Positions 31,392 to 47,532 of a DNA stretch of 64,000 nt are shown here, in pieces. The stretch covers positions 106,186-170,185 of the forward strand of contig VGVG01000002.1 of NCBI GenBank assembly GCA_016874055.1, given 5' to 3'. Origin of the DNA: Gammaproteobacteria bacterium. Lineage in GTDB: Bacteria; Pseudomonadota; Gammaproteobacteria; Steroidobacterales; Steroidobacteraceae. Each line of letters begins with the position of its first letter. The stretch's first letter is position 1. The position numbers and the translations under genes were made by a program. The notes under the pieces were generated by a model, which was given only the letters and a program-made list of their open reading frames with translations, was not told the origin of the DNA and ran no database searches.

Positions 31392-31765
31392 ATGCTCGAA
31401 GTGCTTAAGCACGATATCGCCGTCCTGAATTACGATCGGCGCGATGCTCCGCGGTGAACGCTGGGATTGCCAAAGACGTGGGATTGCCGCAAACGCCCTG
31501 CTGGCGACGCATCAGCGTGCTTGAAAAAGCCGGGGCAATCACACCACAAGTTGTCCTGCGCCTGCGCGGAAAAGTCGATCTCGAAGTACTCATATTCGTA
31601 GACGAGAAGCTCTCGAGCTATGGCTGACAGTCGACACCGAACTTCGACAATATCGACTAGTCTGATGCATCCAATGTCCGATTTTCTCCGGGAGGAAAGA
31701 GATAACCTTGAACTTCGTCATATGTGTGATGCACTTTTGACCTAAAGGTCCACAAAATTCACCTG
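31392..31765 (+). pseudogene. Decayed Lrp/AsnC-family regulator (BkdR-like position)
   Basis: Three-frame reconstruction: MLEVLKHDIAVLNYDRRDAPR / VNAGIAKDVGLPQTPCWRRISVLEKAGAITPQVVLRLRGKVDLEVLIFVDEKLSSYG* / ...SSYV*CTFDLKVHKIHL. The HTH segment NAxIAxxVGLxxTPCWRRIxxLExAGxI is characteristic of Lrp/AsnC; divergent to the E1a-E1b-E2 operon. Confidence 0.65.
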
Positions 31766-31813
31766 AATGGATCGCCGTTCGCGGTGGAAGCTCTGCAGCA
31801 TCATCTGTTCGAC

Positions 31814-32905
31814 TCAGACGTTAAACCGGAAGTGCATCACATCGCCCTCCTGAACGATGTAGTCCCTGCCCTCTAAACGCAGTTTACCGATTTCCTTGGC
31901 GCCCTGTTCTCCCTTCAGCATGACAAAATCTCCGAACGTAATGACCTCGGCGCGAATAAACCCGCGCTCGAAATCAGTGTGGATTACGCCCGCAGCCTGC
32001 GGAGCAGTTGAGCCCTTCCTAACCGTCCACGCCCGAACTTCCTTCGGGCCAGCAGTGAAATAGGTCCGCAGACCGAGCAGTGCGTAGCCTGCCCGGATCA
32101 CGCGATTGAGTCCCGGCTCATCAAGTCCAAGATCCTTAAGGAAGTCTGTGCGGTCCGCATCGTCCAACTGCGAAATCTCTGCTTCGATAGCTGCGCACAC
32201 GGCAACGACCTGCGAGTTCCCCGCTGCGGCATACTCGCGCACGGCATCGAGCATAGGGTTATTCTCGAAACCCCCTTCCTGTACGTTCGCCACATAAAGA
32301 ATAGGCCTAAAGGTAAGGAGCTGCATTTCTTTGACGATCGGCCGCTCAGTTTCGTCGAGTATAATATCGCGCGCAGGCTGCCCCGCGTTGAGCGCGTCAC
32401 GGACGCGGCGAATAATCTCTCGTACCTTAATCGGCTCCTTTTCCATCCCCTTCGCAGCCCTCTCGGCGCGCTGCAATGCCTTTTCCGCCGTCTCAAGATC
32501 AGCGAGCGCAAGTTCGGTATTGATAGTCTCTATGTCGGCCAGCGGATCGATGCGACCCGGCACGTGCACGATATCGTCGTTGACGAAACACCGAACGACG
32601 TGCGCGATGGCGTCGACCTCACGAATATTCGCTAAGAACTTGTTGCCCAGCCCTTCCCCAGTCGAAGCACCCTTGACGATGCCCGCGATGTCGACGAACT
32701 CCACGGTTGTCGGCAGGATAAGCTCAGGATTGACGATGGCTGCAAGCTGATCGAGTCGCGGATCTGGTACCGGGACGATGCCGACGTTCGGGTTGATAGT
32801 GCAGAACGGGTAGTTCTCAGCTGCGATTGCCGAGCGCGTCAGCGCATTAAAGAGAGTCGATTTACCCACATTAGGGAGGCCGACGATACCGCATTTGATT
32901 CCCAT
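31814..32905 (-). CDS. ychF: Redox-responsive ATPase/GTPase YchF
   Basis: [24 protein letters not shown]-terminal [24 protein letters not shown]. Confidence 0.96.
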   Translation of the reverse strand: MGIKCGIVGLPNVGKSTLFNALTRSAIAAENYPFCTINPNVGIVPVPDPRLDQLAAIVNPELILPTTVEFVDIAGIVKGASTGEGLGNKFLANIREVDAIAHVVRCFVNDDIVHVPGRIDPLADIETINTELALADLETAEKALQRAERAAKGMEKEPIKVREIIRRVRDALNAGQPARDIILDETERPIVKEMQLLTFRPILYVANVQEGGFENNPMLDAVREYAAAGNSQVVAVCAAIEAEISQLDDADRTDFLKDLGLDEPGLNRVIRAGYALLGLRTYFTAGPKEVRAWTVRKGSTAPQAAGVIHTDFERGFIRAEVITFGDFVMLKGEQGAKEIGKLRLEGRDYIVQEGDVMHFRFNV

Positions 32906-32909
32906 GACT

Positions 32910-33494
32910 TCAGTCCTTTGAGTGAAGTCGGTTCATGGCTTTCTCGGCGCCCTGCGAGAGCAACAACGGCAACACGTCCACTGCGTCGATGACTGCGGTA
33001 TAAATGGCTCTTTCTTGATCAGCTGGCGAACGCTGCAAGACGTAGTCATGTACCAAGTGTTTGTGGCACGGATGTCCGATACCGAGTCGCATACGCCAAA
33101 AGTCCGCACCTACGGATTTCATGGTATCGCGCAGTCCGTTGTGTCCACCATGGCCACCGCTGAGCTTGAGGCGCGCGACACCGACCGGAAGATCAAGTTC
33201 ATCATGGGCGACGAGTACTTCTGCCGGTGTGATATCGTAAAAGTTGACAAGCGTAGCGATGGCTCCACCGCTTTTATTCACGTAGGTCGTCGGCTTGAGT
33301 ACAAAGATTTCTGCTTGGGCGCTGCCTTCATGCGTCACGCGTACGCGGGCCACTTCGCCCTGATGATACGACTGGGTCCGAAACACGCCGCCATATCGAC
33401 GTACAAGCTCGTCCGCGAACCAGAAGCCCACGTTATGGCGGGTCCGTGCATATTTCTCGCCCGGATTGCCGAGACCCACGATAAGTTTGAGCAC
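32910..33494 (-). CDS. pth: Peptidyl-tRNA hydrolase
   Basis: [42 protein letters not shown] start at 33494. Confidence 0.95.
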   Translation of the reverse strand: MLKLIVGLGNPGEKYARTRHNVGFWFADELVRRYGGVFRTQSYHQGEVARVRVTHEGSAQAEIFVLKPTTYVNKSGGAIATLVNFYDITPAEVLVAHDELDLPVGVARLKLSGGHGGHNGLRDTMKSVGADFWRMRLGIGHPCHKHLVHDYVLQRSPADQERAIYTAVIDAVDVLPLLLSQGAEKAMNRLHSKD

Positions 33495-33515
33495 TGTTCC
33501 CGCCACTCGACCTCC

Positions 33516-33549
33516 GAAAAAGACGGAGGCCGCCCAATTGGCGGCCTCC
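33516..33549 (-). terminator. Intrinsic terminator downstream of rplY
   Basis: Minus strand: ggaggccgcc-aattg-ggcggcctcc followed by gtctttttc; perfect 10-bp stem. Confidence 0.85.
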
Positions 33550-33595
33550 ATTCGCGTCTTCCTACAGACAGAAGACCTTGGAAAGTACCGCTAAA

Positions 33596-34282
33596 CTACT
33601 TTTTCGCAGCTTCCTTCTTCGGATCTTCCTTTTTTGCGTCGCCCGAAGTCGCCGCCACAGCCGGAACCGCTGCAGACGCCTCGACCGGGGCCGCTTCGGG
33701 TTCCTCAGCACGCGGGCTGTGTATCGAGACCACGACCTGGTCCTTGCCCTGTAGCACCGCCGTCGACACGACACCCGTCGGCAGTACGATATCCGAGATG
33801 TACTTCGATTCGTTAAGCTTCATCTGCGACAGATCGAGCATGATCTCCTCGGGAAGGTCTCTCGGCAGACAGGTGACTTCGATATCGGCGATACGATGTG
33901 ACACGATGCCGCCCTGCGTCTTCACGCCCGGCGAGGCCCCCTCACCCTTGAAGTGAATCGGCAAACGGATGCGGATCTTTTCCTCCTCCAGCACGCGCTG
34001 CAAATCGAGGTGCAGCGCACGCCGCTCAGCCGGATGCATCTGCAGATCTTTGACGATGGCAGCTTGCGTTTCTTTGCCGACCTTGAGACCGATGATGGTG
34101 GAATAAAACTTTTCGTCCTCGACGAGTGTCATCAGTTTGTCGTGGTTGAGCGAAAGCATGCGAGGATCGCGCTTGCCGCCGTAGAGAATGGCCGGGATTT
34201 TTCCGTCACGACGCAGGCGGCGGCTCGCGCCCTTGCCTTCGTCGTTACGAACTTCCGCAGCGAGTTCAAACGAGATTTTCAT
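33596..34282 (-). CDS. rplY: 50S ribosomal protein L25/general stress protein Ctc
   Basis: FELAAEVRNDEGKGASRRLRRDGKIPAILYGGKRDP; Ala/Lys-rich C-terminal tail. Confidence 0.95.
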   Translation of the reverse strand: MKISFELAAEVRNDEGKGASRRLRRDGKIPAILYGGKRDPRMLSLNHDKLMTLVEDEKFYSTIIGLKVGKETQAAIVKDLQMHPAERRALHLDLQRVLEEEKIRIRLPIHFKGEGASPGVKTQGGIVSHRIADIEVTCLPRDLPEEIMLDLSQMKLNESKYISDIVLPTGVVSTAVLQGKDQVVVSIHSPRAEEPEAAPVEASAAVPAVAATSGDAKKEDPKKEAAKK

Positions 34283-34329
34283 TGACTAACTCCCAGTTGG
34301 TATTTTTCCGTTCCGCGACCAGAGCGGAC

Positions 34330-35289
34330 TCAATCGACATACAGCGAACTCACGGACTCTTCGTCCCGAATTCGACGTATCGTCTCGCCGAGCAGACTCG
34401 CCACCGAAAGCTGACGGATTCGCCCGCACGATCTCGCCGACTCAGAGAGCGGGATGGTATCGGTAACCACGAGCTCATCGAGCATTGATTTACTGATCTT
34501 TTCGACGGCGCTGCCGGAAAGGATGGGATGGGTGATGTAGGCGACGACACGTACGGCGCCCTCATCCTTGAGCGCCTGCGCGGCGAAGCAAAGCGTGCCA
34601 GCGGTATCAACGATATCGTCAATTAGTATGCTGGTTTTTCCCTGTACTTCACCAATGATGTTCATCACCTTTGATTCATTAGGACGCGGCCGACGCTTAT
34701 CGATAATCGCGAGCTCGATGTCGTCGAGACGCTTGGCGAGCGCACGGGCACGCACCACGCCGCCAACGTCAGGGGACACCACGATCATTTTGGCATAACC
34801 CTGTTTCCACGCATCGCCAAGCAAGACAGGCGAGGCATAAACGTTATCGACGGGAATATCAAAGAAACCCTGGATCTGCTCAGCATGCAGGTCGACCGTG
34901 AGCACGCGGTCGATGCCCGCTCCGACCATCATGTTGGCGACGAGCTTGGCTGAGATTGCAGAGCGCGTGGCTCGTGGCCGACGATCTTGGCGAGAGTAAC
35001 CCATGTAGGGCACGACGGCGGTCACGCTTCTGGCCGATGCGCGACGACAGGCGTCGGACATTACGAGCAGTTCCATAAGGTGATCGTTGACGGGCGGACA
35101 TGTCGGTTGCACAAGAAAGACGTCGCGACCGCGCACGTTTTCCATCAGCTCAATATTGACCTCGCCATCGCTAAAGCGACCGACGACGGATCGCCCGAGC
35201 GGCACCATGAGGTGTCGCGCGATATCCTTAGCCAACGCGGGGTTCGCGCTGCCGGTGAAGAGAGCGAAGGTCGGGCTCTGGCTAACCAA
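34330..35289 (-). CDS. prs: Ribose-phosphate pyrophosphokinase
   Basis: [52 protein letters not shown]. Confidence 0.95.
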   Translation of the reverse strand: MVSQSPTFALFTGSANPALAKDIARHLMVPLGRSVVGRFSDGEVNIELMENVRGRDVFLVQPTCPPVNDHLMELLVMSDACRRASARSVTAVVPYMGYSRQDRRPRATRSAISAKLVANMMVGAGIDRVLTVDLHAEQIQGFFDIPVDNVYASPVLLGDAWKQGYAKMIVVSPDVGGVVRARALAKRLDDIELAIIDKRRPRPNESKVMNIIGEVQGKTSILIDDIVDTAGTLCFAAQALKDEGAVRVVAYITHPILSGSAVEKISKSMLDELVVTDTIPLSESARSCGRIRQLSVASLLGETIRRIRDEESVSSLYVD

Positions 35290-35336
35290 TCGTACCTCTG
35301 AATTATGGACGCATAAGGCGCCGGTATATCACCAAG

Positions 35337-35411
35337 TGGCTGGGGTGGAAGGATTCGAACCTCCGAATGGCGGGATCAAAACCCGCTGCCTTACCACTTG
35401 GCGACACCCCA
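35337..35411 (-). tRNA. tRNA-Gln(TTG)
   Basis: tggggtg/cacccca acceptor stem; loop ttTTGat; encoded CCA. Confidence 0.94.
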
Positions 35412-35432
35412 GCAAACGCACAGTCAAAAAAA

Positions 35433-36371
35433 TCAATTCGGCTGGACCCGATTCGGTAGTCGAGAGAACAGGGGTGAACTCGATAGACCGCGCACGACCC
35501 AAGCTCGCCACACCTCCGGAACGCGAGCCGCGACACGCTCGGCGGAAGCCGCGCGGTCGAAACTCGCAAAAATGCAGGAACCTGTTCCCGTCAACTGCGC
35601 CGGGGCGTACCTCGCCAACCAGTCAATCGCCTCTGCAACCTCGGGGTAGCGTTGCCGAACCACCGGCTCGCAGTCGTTCCGGCCCCCCGACGCTAAGAGG
35701 GTCGATATTGTGAGGATGGGGGAATTTCGTGTCAATTCAGGCGCCTGGAACACCGCAGCGGTTGAAACGAGCACCCCAGGGTGGAGTACGAGAAACCATC
35801 GCTCCGGAAGCTCCAAGGGCTGCAGTCGCTCACCTACCCCCTCCCCGAGCGCACAACGGCCCCGAACGAAGACCGGGACATCTGAACCGAGCCAAAGGCC
35901 GATCCCGGCTAGCTCATTCTCGCTCAACCCCAGGCCCCACAGCTCGTTGAGGGCGAGCAGGGTCGTAGCGGCATCGGAGCTGCCGCCACCGAGGCCACCG
36001 CCTATCGGGATTCGCTTGCGAACCCGGATGCAAACGCCGGACTGCGTCTCTGGCAATCCCTTTTGCCTCGCAGCAGCCAACAGTGCCAACGCGGCACGGA
36101 CGCAGAGATCCTTGTCGGGGGGGATGGCGGCGAGCCCACCGGGCTGGGCAGGGCCGTCGTTCCGCCGCTCGATCACCCCCAACGGGGCGACCTCAAAAGC
36201 CAACTCGTCGCAGAGATCGATGAGCTGAAAGATCGTCTGCAGTTCGTGATAACCGTCGGCACGACGGCCGGTGATGTGAAGACAACAATTTAGCTTCGCC
36301 GGCGCGGGCCACCATACCGTATGACCCGTTGTTGACCACCCCGCCCCGCTCACTTCCCGTCCCCGCCCCAA
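35433..36371 (-). CDS. ispE: 4-diphosphocytidyl-2-C-methyl-D-erythritol kinase
   Basis: WPAPAKLNCCLHITGRRADGYHELQTIFQLID; PIGGGLGGGSSDAATTLLALN. Confidence 0.95.
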   Translation of the reverse strand: MGRGREVSGAGWSTTGHTVWWPAPAKLNCCLHITGRRADGYHELQTIFQLIDLCDELAFEVAPLGVIERRNDGPAQPGGLAAIPPDKDLCVRAALALLAAARQKGLPETQSGVCIRVRKRIPIGGGLGGGSSDAATTLLALNELWGLGLSENELAGIGLWLGSDVPVFVRGRCALGEGVGERLQPLELPERWFLVLHPGVLVSTAAVFQAPELTRNSPILTISTLLASGGRNDCEPVVRQRYPEVAEAIDWLARYAPAQLTGTGSCIFASFDRAASAERVAARVPEVWRAWVVRGLSSSPLFSRLPNRVQPN

Positions 36372-36949
36372 CCTACAATGACCAGTCGGACACGGAGCGC
36401 CTCTCGGTGTGCCTCAATCCGCTGCGGCAGTTCGTAGTCCACTCCGACTACCAACGCATAATTTTCGAAGGTCACAGTCCAACCGCGCTGCGCAAGACTA
36501 TCGAGTCGCGGTGCATCCCTTGCTAAACGCTCGTCGACCGTAAAATTCGGATCAGGCACACCGAGTATCCAATATCGGAGAGACTCTACCGGCAAAGCAA
36601 AACCAAGTTGCTGCTCTAAAGCAGCATAAGACTCCTCGTTGACTCCACTCTCAGATTCAAAATCGAGTCGAACACCACCGACACCCAGCGGACCCTCAAG
36701 CTCTAACCTCGCGCGCTTTGCGCTCTGCACCCACCGCCAAGAGCCGGAAAAACCCTCGCCATTACTCGCCACCGCTACTCGTCCATGCGACTCAAACCTC
36801 GTCCAAGACTGCAAGCTGTGGCGACGAGCTTCCCAACTCGCAGGCAGAGTCGATGGAAAAATTGTGACGTCACGAAGACTCTTACAGCCCACAAGCACGG
36901 CTGCACTCAGCAGACACACGACGATGGGAAGGTAGCGGTTGCAGATCAT
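36350..36949 (-). CDS. lolB: Outer membrane lipoprotein LolB
   Basis: Lipobox VLVGC; FESHGRVAVASNGEGFSGSWRWVQSAKRARLELEGPLGVGGVRL; between TPR and ispE. Confidence 0.88.
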   Translation of the reverse strand: MICNRYLPIVVCLLSAAVLVGCKSLRDVTIFPSTLPASWEARRHSLQSWTRFESHGRVAVASNGEGFSGSWRWVQSAKRARLELEGPLGVGGVRLDFESESGVNEESYAALEQQLGFALPVESLRYWILGVPDPNFTVDERLARDAPRLDSLAQRGWTVTFENYALVVGVDYELPQRIEAHREALRVRLVIVGWGGDGK

Positions 36950-38626
36950 TTAGCGAGATTCGGATTTGGGAGCCTCGCCGGTCAAGCGCTCGACGGTCGC
37001 ACGCAAGTGTTTGGAGTCAGGCGCGATCACAAGCGCCCTCGTCCATACCTCGCGCGCTTTGGCCTTGTCTCCCGCAGCCCACAACACCTCGCCGAAATGA
37101 GCACCGATTTCGGCCTCACGCGAGAGACGCCACGCCCGCTGGAGCTCCGATAACGCGCCGACCTTATCTCCGCGCCGAAAACGAACCCAGCCGAGGCTGT
37201 CGACGACAGCCGCACTATCCGGGCGCTGCACGATCGCCTCACGGATCAACGTTTCGGCACGCGCAAGCTGACGCTTACGATTGGCGAGCGTGTAGCCTAA
37301 CGCATTGTGGATATTGCCGTCCCCCGGTCGCGTCTTCAGAAGCGACTCGAATACTTTGATGGCCTCATTCGTACGATCGGCAGCATCGAGTAATGCGGCA
37401 CGTTGAAAGATTAGCTTAGGATGATCCGGGAAACGTTCGAGTGCGTCGTCGAGCGCTTCGAAAGCTGGCTCGACAAGACCGGCATCGAATAGCACGCGAG
37501 AACGCACGATCTCGACCTCGATGGCATCAACGCGTCCGCCACGAGTCGCCTGATCGAGCAGGGCCATCGCCTCGGCGCGATCGCCCCGCGCAAGCAGCAA
37601 ATGTGCGGCGCGTATACGCGGCGGCAAACCCGCGCCGGCCGAAATAAGCTGCCGATAGCCTTGAAGGGCTAGATCTGGCAGAGCACGACGCTCGGCGATG
37701 AGTGCTAAATAATAAAGCGACTCGCCGGAGTTGCGGTCGGCGGCGAGTCGCCTAGCGAACCGACGCTCTGCCTCGGTGTCATCGCCTGTCGCCAGAGCAA
37801 GTAAAGCCAGTCGACGATCGACCTCTGCCGCTACACGCTCGTTACCGACTGCGGACTCGTGCTCGATCTTGAGCAAGGCATCGCGTGTTTCGTCGAGTCG
37901 ATCGAGTGCGGTTAGCGTCTCGACTCTCGCGAAACGATAGTTCTCAGGATCGCCCTGCACGAGTAGATCGGCCTCTGCGAGTGCCGTCTCCCCCTGACCT
38001 AACGCGGCAAGAGCGGCCGAAACCATACGCAAGCTTCGCGCGTCACTACCCGCCCCTTTCTTTCGTGCGGATTCGATGAGAGACAAGCAGGCCTTGAGGT
38101 CGTCGGCATTGCAGGCTATGCGAGCAAAAGCGGCCAGCGTTTCGCCGGAAACCGTCTCCGGATTGATGGTGCCACGCAGCACGAGCCAAGCCGCGTGCGT
38201 GGTATGCCGCTCGGCGAGCTCGGGCAGCAGATCGGCAAGCGCACGGTCGGGTTCGACGTCGGGCTTGGTAAGCAACGCGCCGTAGACTTTTCGTGCGCGG
38301 TCAATTTGCCAGGTCTCTAGCGCGACGAGACCCACAAGACGCAGCGCAAAGACGTTCTCGCCATCGAGTTCAAGCAGTCGATCGGCTGCTTTCGACGCCG
38401 CCGGCAGATTCTGACAAGTCCGAGCGGCTTGCAAGGCGCGTTCTGCTACCCGGGGATCGCGCTCCGACAGGCCTGCCGTGAGATAACCCTTTACGGCACT
38501 GCGGCAATCCCCGTTCATGAAGGCCTGGTCGGCGCTGGTAATTACGGCAGACTGCTGCGCCATGGCCGATGGGAGAGACATCAGGCGGAGGGCGATCAAA
38601 GTCAAAAAGAAGGATGGTCGGAACAT
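36950..38626 (-). CDS. Secreted tetratricopeptide-repeat protein
   Basis: Signal peptide and many TPR units ([50 protein letters not shown]). Confidence 0.88.
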   Translation of the reverse strand: MFRPSFFLTLIALRLMSLPSAMAQQSAVITSADQAFMNGDCRSAVKGYLTAGLSERDPRVAERALQAARTCQNLPAASKAADRLLELDGENVFALRLVGLVALETWQIDRARKVYGALLTKPDVEPDRALADLLPELAERHTTHAAWLVLRGTINPETVSGETLAAFARIACNADDLKACLSLIESARKKGAGSDARSLRMVSAALAALGQGETALAEADLLVQGDPENYRFARVETLTALDRLDETRDALLKIEHESAVGNERVAAEVDRRLALLALATGDDTEAERRFARRLAADRNSGESLYYLALIAERRALPDLALQGYRQLISAGAGLPPRIRAAHLLLARGDRAEAMALLDQATRGGRVDAIEVEIVRSRVLFDAGLVEPAFEALDDALERFPDHPKLIFQRAALLDAADRTNEAIKVFESLLKTRPGDGNIHNALGYTLANRKRQLARAETLIREAIVQRPDSAAVVDSLGWVRFRRGDKVGALSELQRAWRLSREAEIGAHFGEVLWAAGDKAKAREVWTRALVIAPDSKHLRATVERLTGEAPKSESR

Positions 38627-38721
38627 CGGTACCCACTATATCGGAAGAGAGCCGCTTGTCAGCTCGCGTCTGCACCCCGAGAATCGCGCCTCTCCGCTTC
38701 CGTCAGCGGGACCGAAATTCA

Positions 38722-39804
38722 ATGAAAGACTCCATTCGCTTAAGACTCGATCGCCAGGCAGACCGCTTCGAAGAAGTAGGACGCCTTCTTGCCGATCCGC
38801 AAATGGACGGTGGGTCCAACCAGTTTCGGGAGCTATCGGTGGAGTACGCGAGGCTTACGCCCCTCGCCGAGCGCTATGCCACCTTTAAAAGCCTGGAGCG
38901 CGAACTCGATAGCGCCCACGTGCTTGCCAAGGATATCGACCCGGCGATGCGTATTCTCGGCGAGGAAGAAGCGAAGCGATTGGAGTCTTCGATCGCCGAC
39001 GAGGAGCAAGTTCTTCAACATCTGCTCGTGCCCGTCGATCCTCACGACGGTCGTAATATTTATTTAGAAATTAGAGCAGGTAGTGGTGGTAATGAAGCGG
39101 CGATCTTCGCCGGTGATCTGCTGCGTATGTACAGTCGTTATGCCGAACGTCAGGGTTGGCAGATCGAAACTTTAAGCGAGAGTCCTAGTGAACACGGCGG
39201 CTATCGCGAGGTGATCTGCCGCGTGATCGGCGCGGGCGTCTTCTCAAAACTCAAGTTCGAGTCGGGCACTCATCGCGTGCAGCGCGTACCCGCAACCGAG
39301 GCACAGGGACGCATCCACACTTCGGCCGTCACGGTCGCCATCCTGCCGGAGCTCGATGACGTTGAGTACGTCGAGATCAATCCAGCCGATCTACGCGTCG
39401 ATACTTTTCGCGCCTCGGGCGCAGGCGGTCAACACGTCAACAAGACCGACTCTGCAATCCGAGTCACCCATTTGCCGACCGGTATGATAGTCGAGTGTCA
39501 GGACGAACGTTCGCAGCACAAGAACCGCAGCCGCGCCATGGCACTGCTCAGGGTGCGACTGAAAGCGCAGGAACAGGAGAAGCGGGACGCTGCTCAGGCT
39601 CGAAAGCGCAAACTACAAGTGGGCAGTGGCGATCGATCAGAGCGGATTCGAACCTACAATTTTCCGCAGGGTCGCGTTACCGACCACCGTATTAATCTCA
39701 CGCTCTACCAGCTCGATTCAATCATAGATGGTCGACTGGAGGATCTCGTCGAGCCGTTATCTCAAGAACATCAGGCTGAGTTACTGGCTGAAGAGGGCGT
39801 TTGA
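38722..39804 (+). CDS. prfA: Peptide chain release factor 1
   Basis: [45 protein letters not shown] (GGN... class: here GSGGNEAA region); [28 protein letters not shown] with GGQ. Confidence 0.96.
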   Translation: MKDSIRLRLDRQADRFEEVGRLLADPQMDGGSNQFRELSVEYARLTPLAERYATFKSLERELDSAHVLAKDIDPAMRILGEEEAKRLESSIADEEQVLQHLLVPVDPHDGRNIYLEIRAGSGGNEAAIFAGDLLRMYSRYAERQGWQIETLSESPSEHGGYREVICRVIGAGVFSKLKFESGTHRVQRVPATEAQGRIHTSAVTVAILPELDDVEYVEINPADLRVDTFRASGAGGQHVNKTDSAIRVTHLPTGMIVECQDERSQHKNRSRAMALLRVRLKAQEQEKRDAAQARKRKLQVGSGDRSERIRTYNFPQGRVTDHRINLTLYQLDSIIDGRLEDLVEPLSQEHQAELLAEEGV

Positions 39805-40553
39805 GCGCGTCGGTTATGCAGATCAGCGTAGGCGGCCAAGCCGAAGGCAATGAAAAGCGGCTGAAATAGCGCGCTCATCAAACCAGTGACGAGGCTTCGT
39901 ACCCAGGTTTCAACGCCCGACGTTGACGAGTGTAAAAACTCGGCGACCACCAAACCGACGAACGCACCCATTACGAAAAGACCCAGCAACGTCATGACGA
40001 CGACGAGCAGATTGACGGCGAGCGGACGCCACGCGCCGCGAACGAGCCGCAGCGCTCCATCAAGCGCCTCGCGTGGACCCGCCGATTCGAAGACGACGAG
40101 CGCGAGCACCGGCCAGAGTGCGACCAACAAATAAATGCCGGGTATGATCAGAAATAAGAACCCAGTGGCAACGGCAATCAAGCCGAGTGCGAGCGTACCG
40201 AGCGCCGAGGGCAGTCGTACGAGAGCGATGCACAGATCCGAGGAAAGCACTGCGGGGGTTAATACCGAACGCTGCCGGAGCATTATAGCGATCCAGCACC
40301 ATAGCGTGCCGAGCGCCGACCCTACTATCAGGCACCACCAAGTCAAATCTTTTGGGTCACCGAGAGACGACGACTGATTTTTGGAGAGCAGATAGACCGA
40401 CGGTAATTGTCCGAGCAGCACCGCGAAAAGCGATAGCGGAAGACAGCCAATGAGCGAACGTCTGAACAACGTGAACCCTGCATCCAAAGACTCGCTAAGA
40501 GCGGCAGCCCGCGGCGGCAGGAGACGATCTGTCGGAAAGCGGCTGTTGTTCAC
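39771..40553 (-). CDS. Integral membrane protein of unknown function
   Basis: About 6 hydrophobic segments; convergent 34-bp overlap with prfA 3' end. Confidence 0.7.
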   Translation of the reverse strand: MNNSRFPTDRLLPPRAAALSESLDAGFTLFRRSLIGCLPLSLFAVLLGQLPSVYLLSKNQSSSLGDPKDLTWWCLIVGSALGTLWCWIAIMLRQRSVLTPAVLSSDLCIALVRLPSALGTLALGLIAVATGFLFLIIPGIYLLVALWPVLALVVFESAGPREALDGALRLVRGAWRPLAVNLLVVVMTLLGLFVMGAFVGLVVAEFLHSSTSGVETWVRSLVTGLMSALFQPLFIAFGLAAYADLHNRRAQTPSSASNSA

Positions 40554-40600
40554 GCACGCAATTTATCAGAGTGGGCGGCCGGTCGTGCCAAACTACGCCT

Positions 40601-41539
40601 ATGACGCTCGGGCACCCAGCAACGCCTCCGCTCTCGGAACACCTCCCCTTGCGGCTCCGCGAGACCGTCGCGCTAGCCGCCTCGTCGCTGACCGTCGCAC
40701 TTACACCTCCGCCCCACACTTCAACGGCTGACGTCACCCCCCTCGACGCCTTACGTGAGGCGGAGGCCCTAGTCCTTGGTTGCCTCGGTCTGCCACGAAG
40801 CACGCTGTACGCGGATCCGGATCGACTGCTATCGGCAACTGAGAAAAACAAACTTTGCCAGTGGCTTACAAGGCGCTGCGACGGGGAACCACTTGCCTAC
40901 CTGACTGGCGAACGGGAGTTCTGGTCGCTTCCGCTCGAAGTTAGCTCTGCTGTATTCGTGCCGAGACCTGAAACGGAATTACTGGTCGAGCGCGCGCTCA
41001 GCGTGGGTGATCGTCTTGAGCGCACTGGTAACTCGCTGCCGACGGTGCTTGATCTGGGCACAGGCTCCGGCGCTATCGCCATCGCCATTGCTCACGAGCG
41101 CCCTAGCTGGCGGGTTTCAGCCATTGAGCAATCGACTGGCGCCCTCGCCGTTGCCCGACGTAATGCGTCGCGGTACGCTTCGACAAGCCTCGAATTGATG
41201 CAGGGTGATTGGTTCGAACCCGTATCCGATCGATATTTCGATATCGTGTTGTCTAATCCGCCCTACGTCTGCTCGAATGATCCTCTACTACGTGGGGACT
41301 CTCTGCGGTACGAGCCGCAGGAGGCACTTACGCCGGGGACTGACGCGCTACGCGATCTCGTTCATCTCATCGAGACCGCACCAACTCATCTTGAGCAGGG
41401 CGGCACGCTGCTGCTTGAGCACGGCGCATGGCAGGGCGAGGCCTTGCGCGTGAAACTTGTCGCGCGGGGTTTCACTTACGTAGTCTCCCACTTCGATCTG
41501 TCAGGACGAGAACGCGTAACCGAGGGTGTCTGGACGTAA
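40601..41539 (+). CDS. prmC: Release factor glutamine N5-methyltransferase
   Basis: VLDLGTGSGAIAIAIAHERP; DIVLSNPPYV; follows prfA. Confidence 0.95.
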   Translation: MTLGHPATPPLSEHLPLRLRETVALAASSLTVALTPPPHTSTADVTPLDALREAEALVLGCLGLPRSTLYADPDRLLSATEKNKLCQWLTRRCDGEPLAYLTGEREFWSLPLEVSSAVFVPRPETELLVERALSVGDRLERTGNSLPTVLDLGTGSGAIAIAIAHERPSWRVSAIEQSTGALAVARRNASRYASTSLELMQGDWFEPVSDRYFDIVLSNPPYVCSNDPLLRGDSLRYEPQEALTPGTDALRDLVHLIETAPTHLEQGGTLLLEHGAWQGEALRVKLVARGFTYVVSHFDLSGRERVTEGVWT

Positions 41540-41583
41540 CGCACTCTGCGATCAAATTTTTAACCTAAAAAGGGAATCTATTC

Positions 41584-42075
41584 TTGCTTAAGTTCACGAC
41601 CAACGCCAGCGATTTCACCGTCGAGCTACACGATAATGAGGCGCCAGAGTCGAGCGCTAACTTTCTGCGCTACGTCGATGACGGACATTACGACGGTACG
41701 ATTTTCCATCGTGTGATCCCGGGTTTCATGATCCAGGGTGGCGGCTTTAACTCGGACATGGAACAGCGAGACACTCGACCGCCTATCCGTAACGAAGCGA
41801 CTAATGGTCTCGGAAATCTCCGCGGCGCACTCGCCATTGCGCGCACCCACGACGTACACAGTGCCACCGCGCAGTTTTTCATTAATCTTGTCGATAACGA
41901 TTTCCTGAATCACAAACCCGGCGATTACGGCTATGCCGTTTTTGGACGTGTAACCTCAGGAATGGACGTCATCGACGCTATCGCAGCAGTTCCGACAACC
42001 CGCCGCCGCGGACACAGTGGCGTACCGATCGATGAAGTCGTAATCATCTCCATCACTCGCGAGAGCGCTGCCTGA
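41584..42075 (+). CDS. Peptidyl-prolyl cis-trans isomerase (cyclophilin)
   Basis: [39 protein letters not shown] start. Confidence 0.93.
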   Translation: MLKFTTNASDFTVELHDNEAPESSANFLRYVDDGHYDGTIFHRVIPGFMIQGGGFNSDMEQRDTRPPIRNEATNGLGNLRGALAIARTHDVHSATAQFFINLVDNDFLNHKPGDYGYAVFGRVTSGMDVIDAIAAVPTTRRRGHSGVPIDEVVIISITRESAA

Positions 42076-42101
42076 GTCTCGCCCGGGTCGGTCGTTGGTT
42101 A

Positions 42102-42803
42102 TTGCGCGCCGCGATGATTGCGATCGGTGCCTCAGTCGTGCTCGTCGTTCTGCTGCGTTGGGTATCGCCGCCGACCTCGGCCTTCATGATCGCAACGCGT
42201 GCTGCTGCGCTCGCCGACGGTAACTTTCGTTACTCCAACACCTACAATTGGGAGCCACTTGAGCGTATCTCACCTCACGCCGCCATGGCGGTGATCGCCG
42301 CTGAGGATCAGCAGTTTCCTTTCCATACCGGCTTCGATTTCGAGTCGATCCGCAAAGCCGTCCAACACAATGCCAAGAGCAAACGCAAGCGCGGTGCCAG
42401 CACTATCTCTCAGCAAGTCGCAAAGAATCTTTTTCTTTGGTCGGGGCGTAGCTGGATGCGTAAGGGTCTCGAGGTTTACTTCACTGTACTCATCGAGGCG
42501 GTCTGGCCTAAGGAGCGCATCCTTGAGGTGCATCTTAACGTCGCCGAGTTCGGTCCCGGTACCTACGGCGTGCAAGCGGCCGCTCAAAGATTTTTCGGAA
42601 AGAATGCTGCGCGCCTCACGCGCCGCGAAGCGGCAACGCTTGCTGCGGTACTCCCAAATCCGAAGCGGTTCCGCGCAGATCGGCCGTCGAACTACATTCA
42701 GAAGCGGCGCGATAGCATCATGGGACAGATGCGGGCACTCGGTGGTCCGTCGTTTCTCAGGCAGTTGGACGACGACGATCCCACCGCGACGCGCAGCCGC
42801 TGA
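42102..42803 (+). CDS. mtgA: Monofunctional biosynthetic peptidoglycan transglycosylase
   Basis: AVIAAEDQQFPFHTGFDFESIRKAV; RGASTISQQVAKNLFLWSGRSWMRKGLEVYFTVLIEAVWPKERILEVHLNVAEFG. Confidence 0.93.
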   Translation: MRAAMIAIGASVVLVVLLRWVSPPTSAFMIATRAAALADGNFRYSNTYNWEPLERISPHAAMAVIAAEDQQFPFHTGFDFESIRKAVQHNAKSKRKRGASTISQQVAKNLFLWSGRSWMRKGLEVYFTVLIEAVWPKERILEVHLNVAEFGPGTYGVQAAAQRFFGKNAARLTRREAATLAAVLPNPKRFRADRPSNYIQKRRDSIMGQMRALGGPSFLRQLDDDDPTATRSR

Positions 42804-42827
42804 GGGCCTTTCGTCCTATCCGCCCTC

Positions 42828-46520
<3,693 letters not shown>

Positions 46521-46630
46521 ATCAACCGATACGATTAAATACGGCGCAGCCTTGGCACTCACCGAACGCTTATCAAGCGCCCGTATAGAATCGGTGTACG
46601 GCAGACCCGGCAAGTGTATCGGGCAGCATC

Positions 46631-47518
<888 letters not shown>

Positions 47519-47532
47519 TCAATCCAGTGGGT

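Noticed and set aside
32922-33956. 344-aa plus-strand ORF opposite pth and rplY
   Set aside because: Antisense to two unambiguous genes and spans the rplY terminator; composition typical of shadow ORFs in GC-rich DNA.
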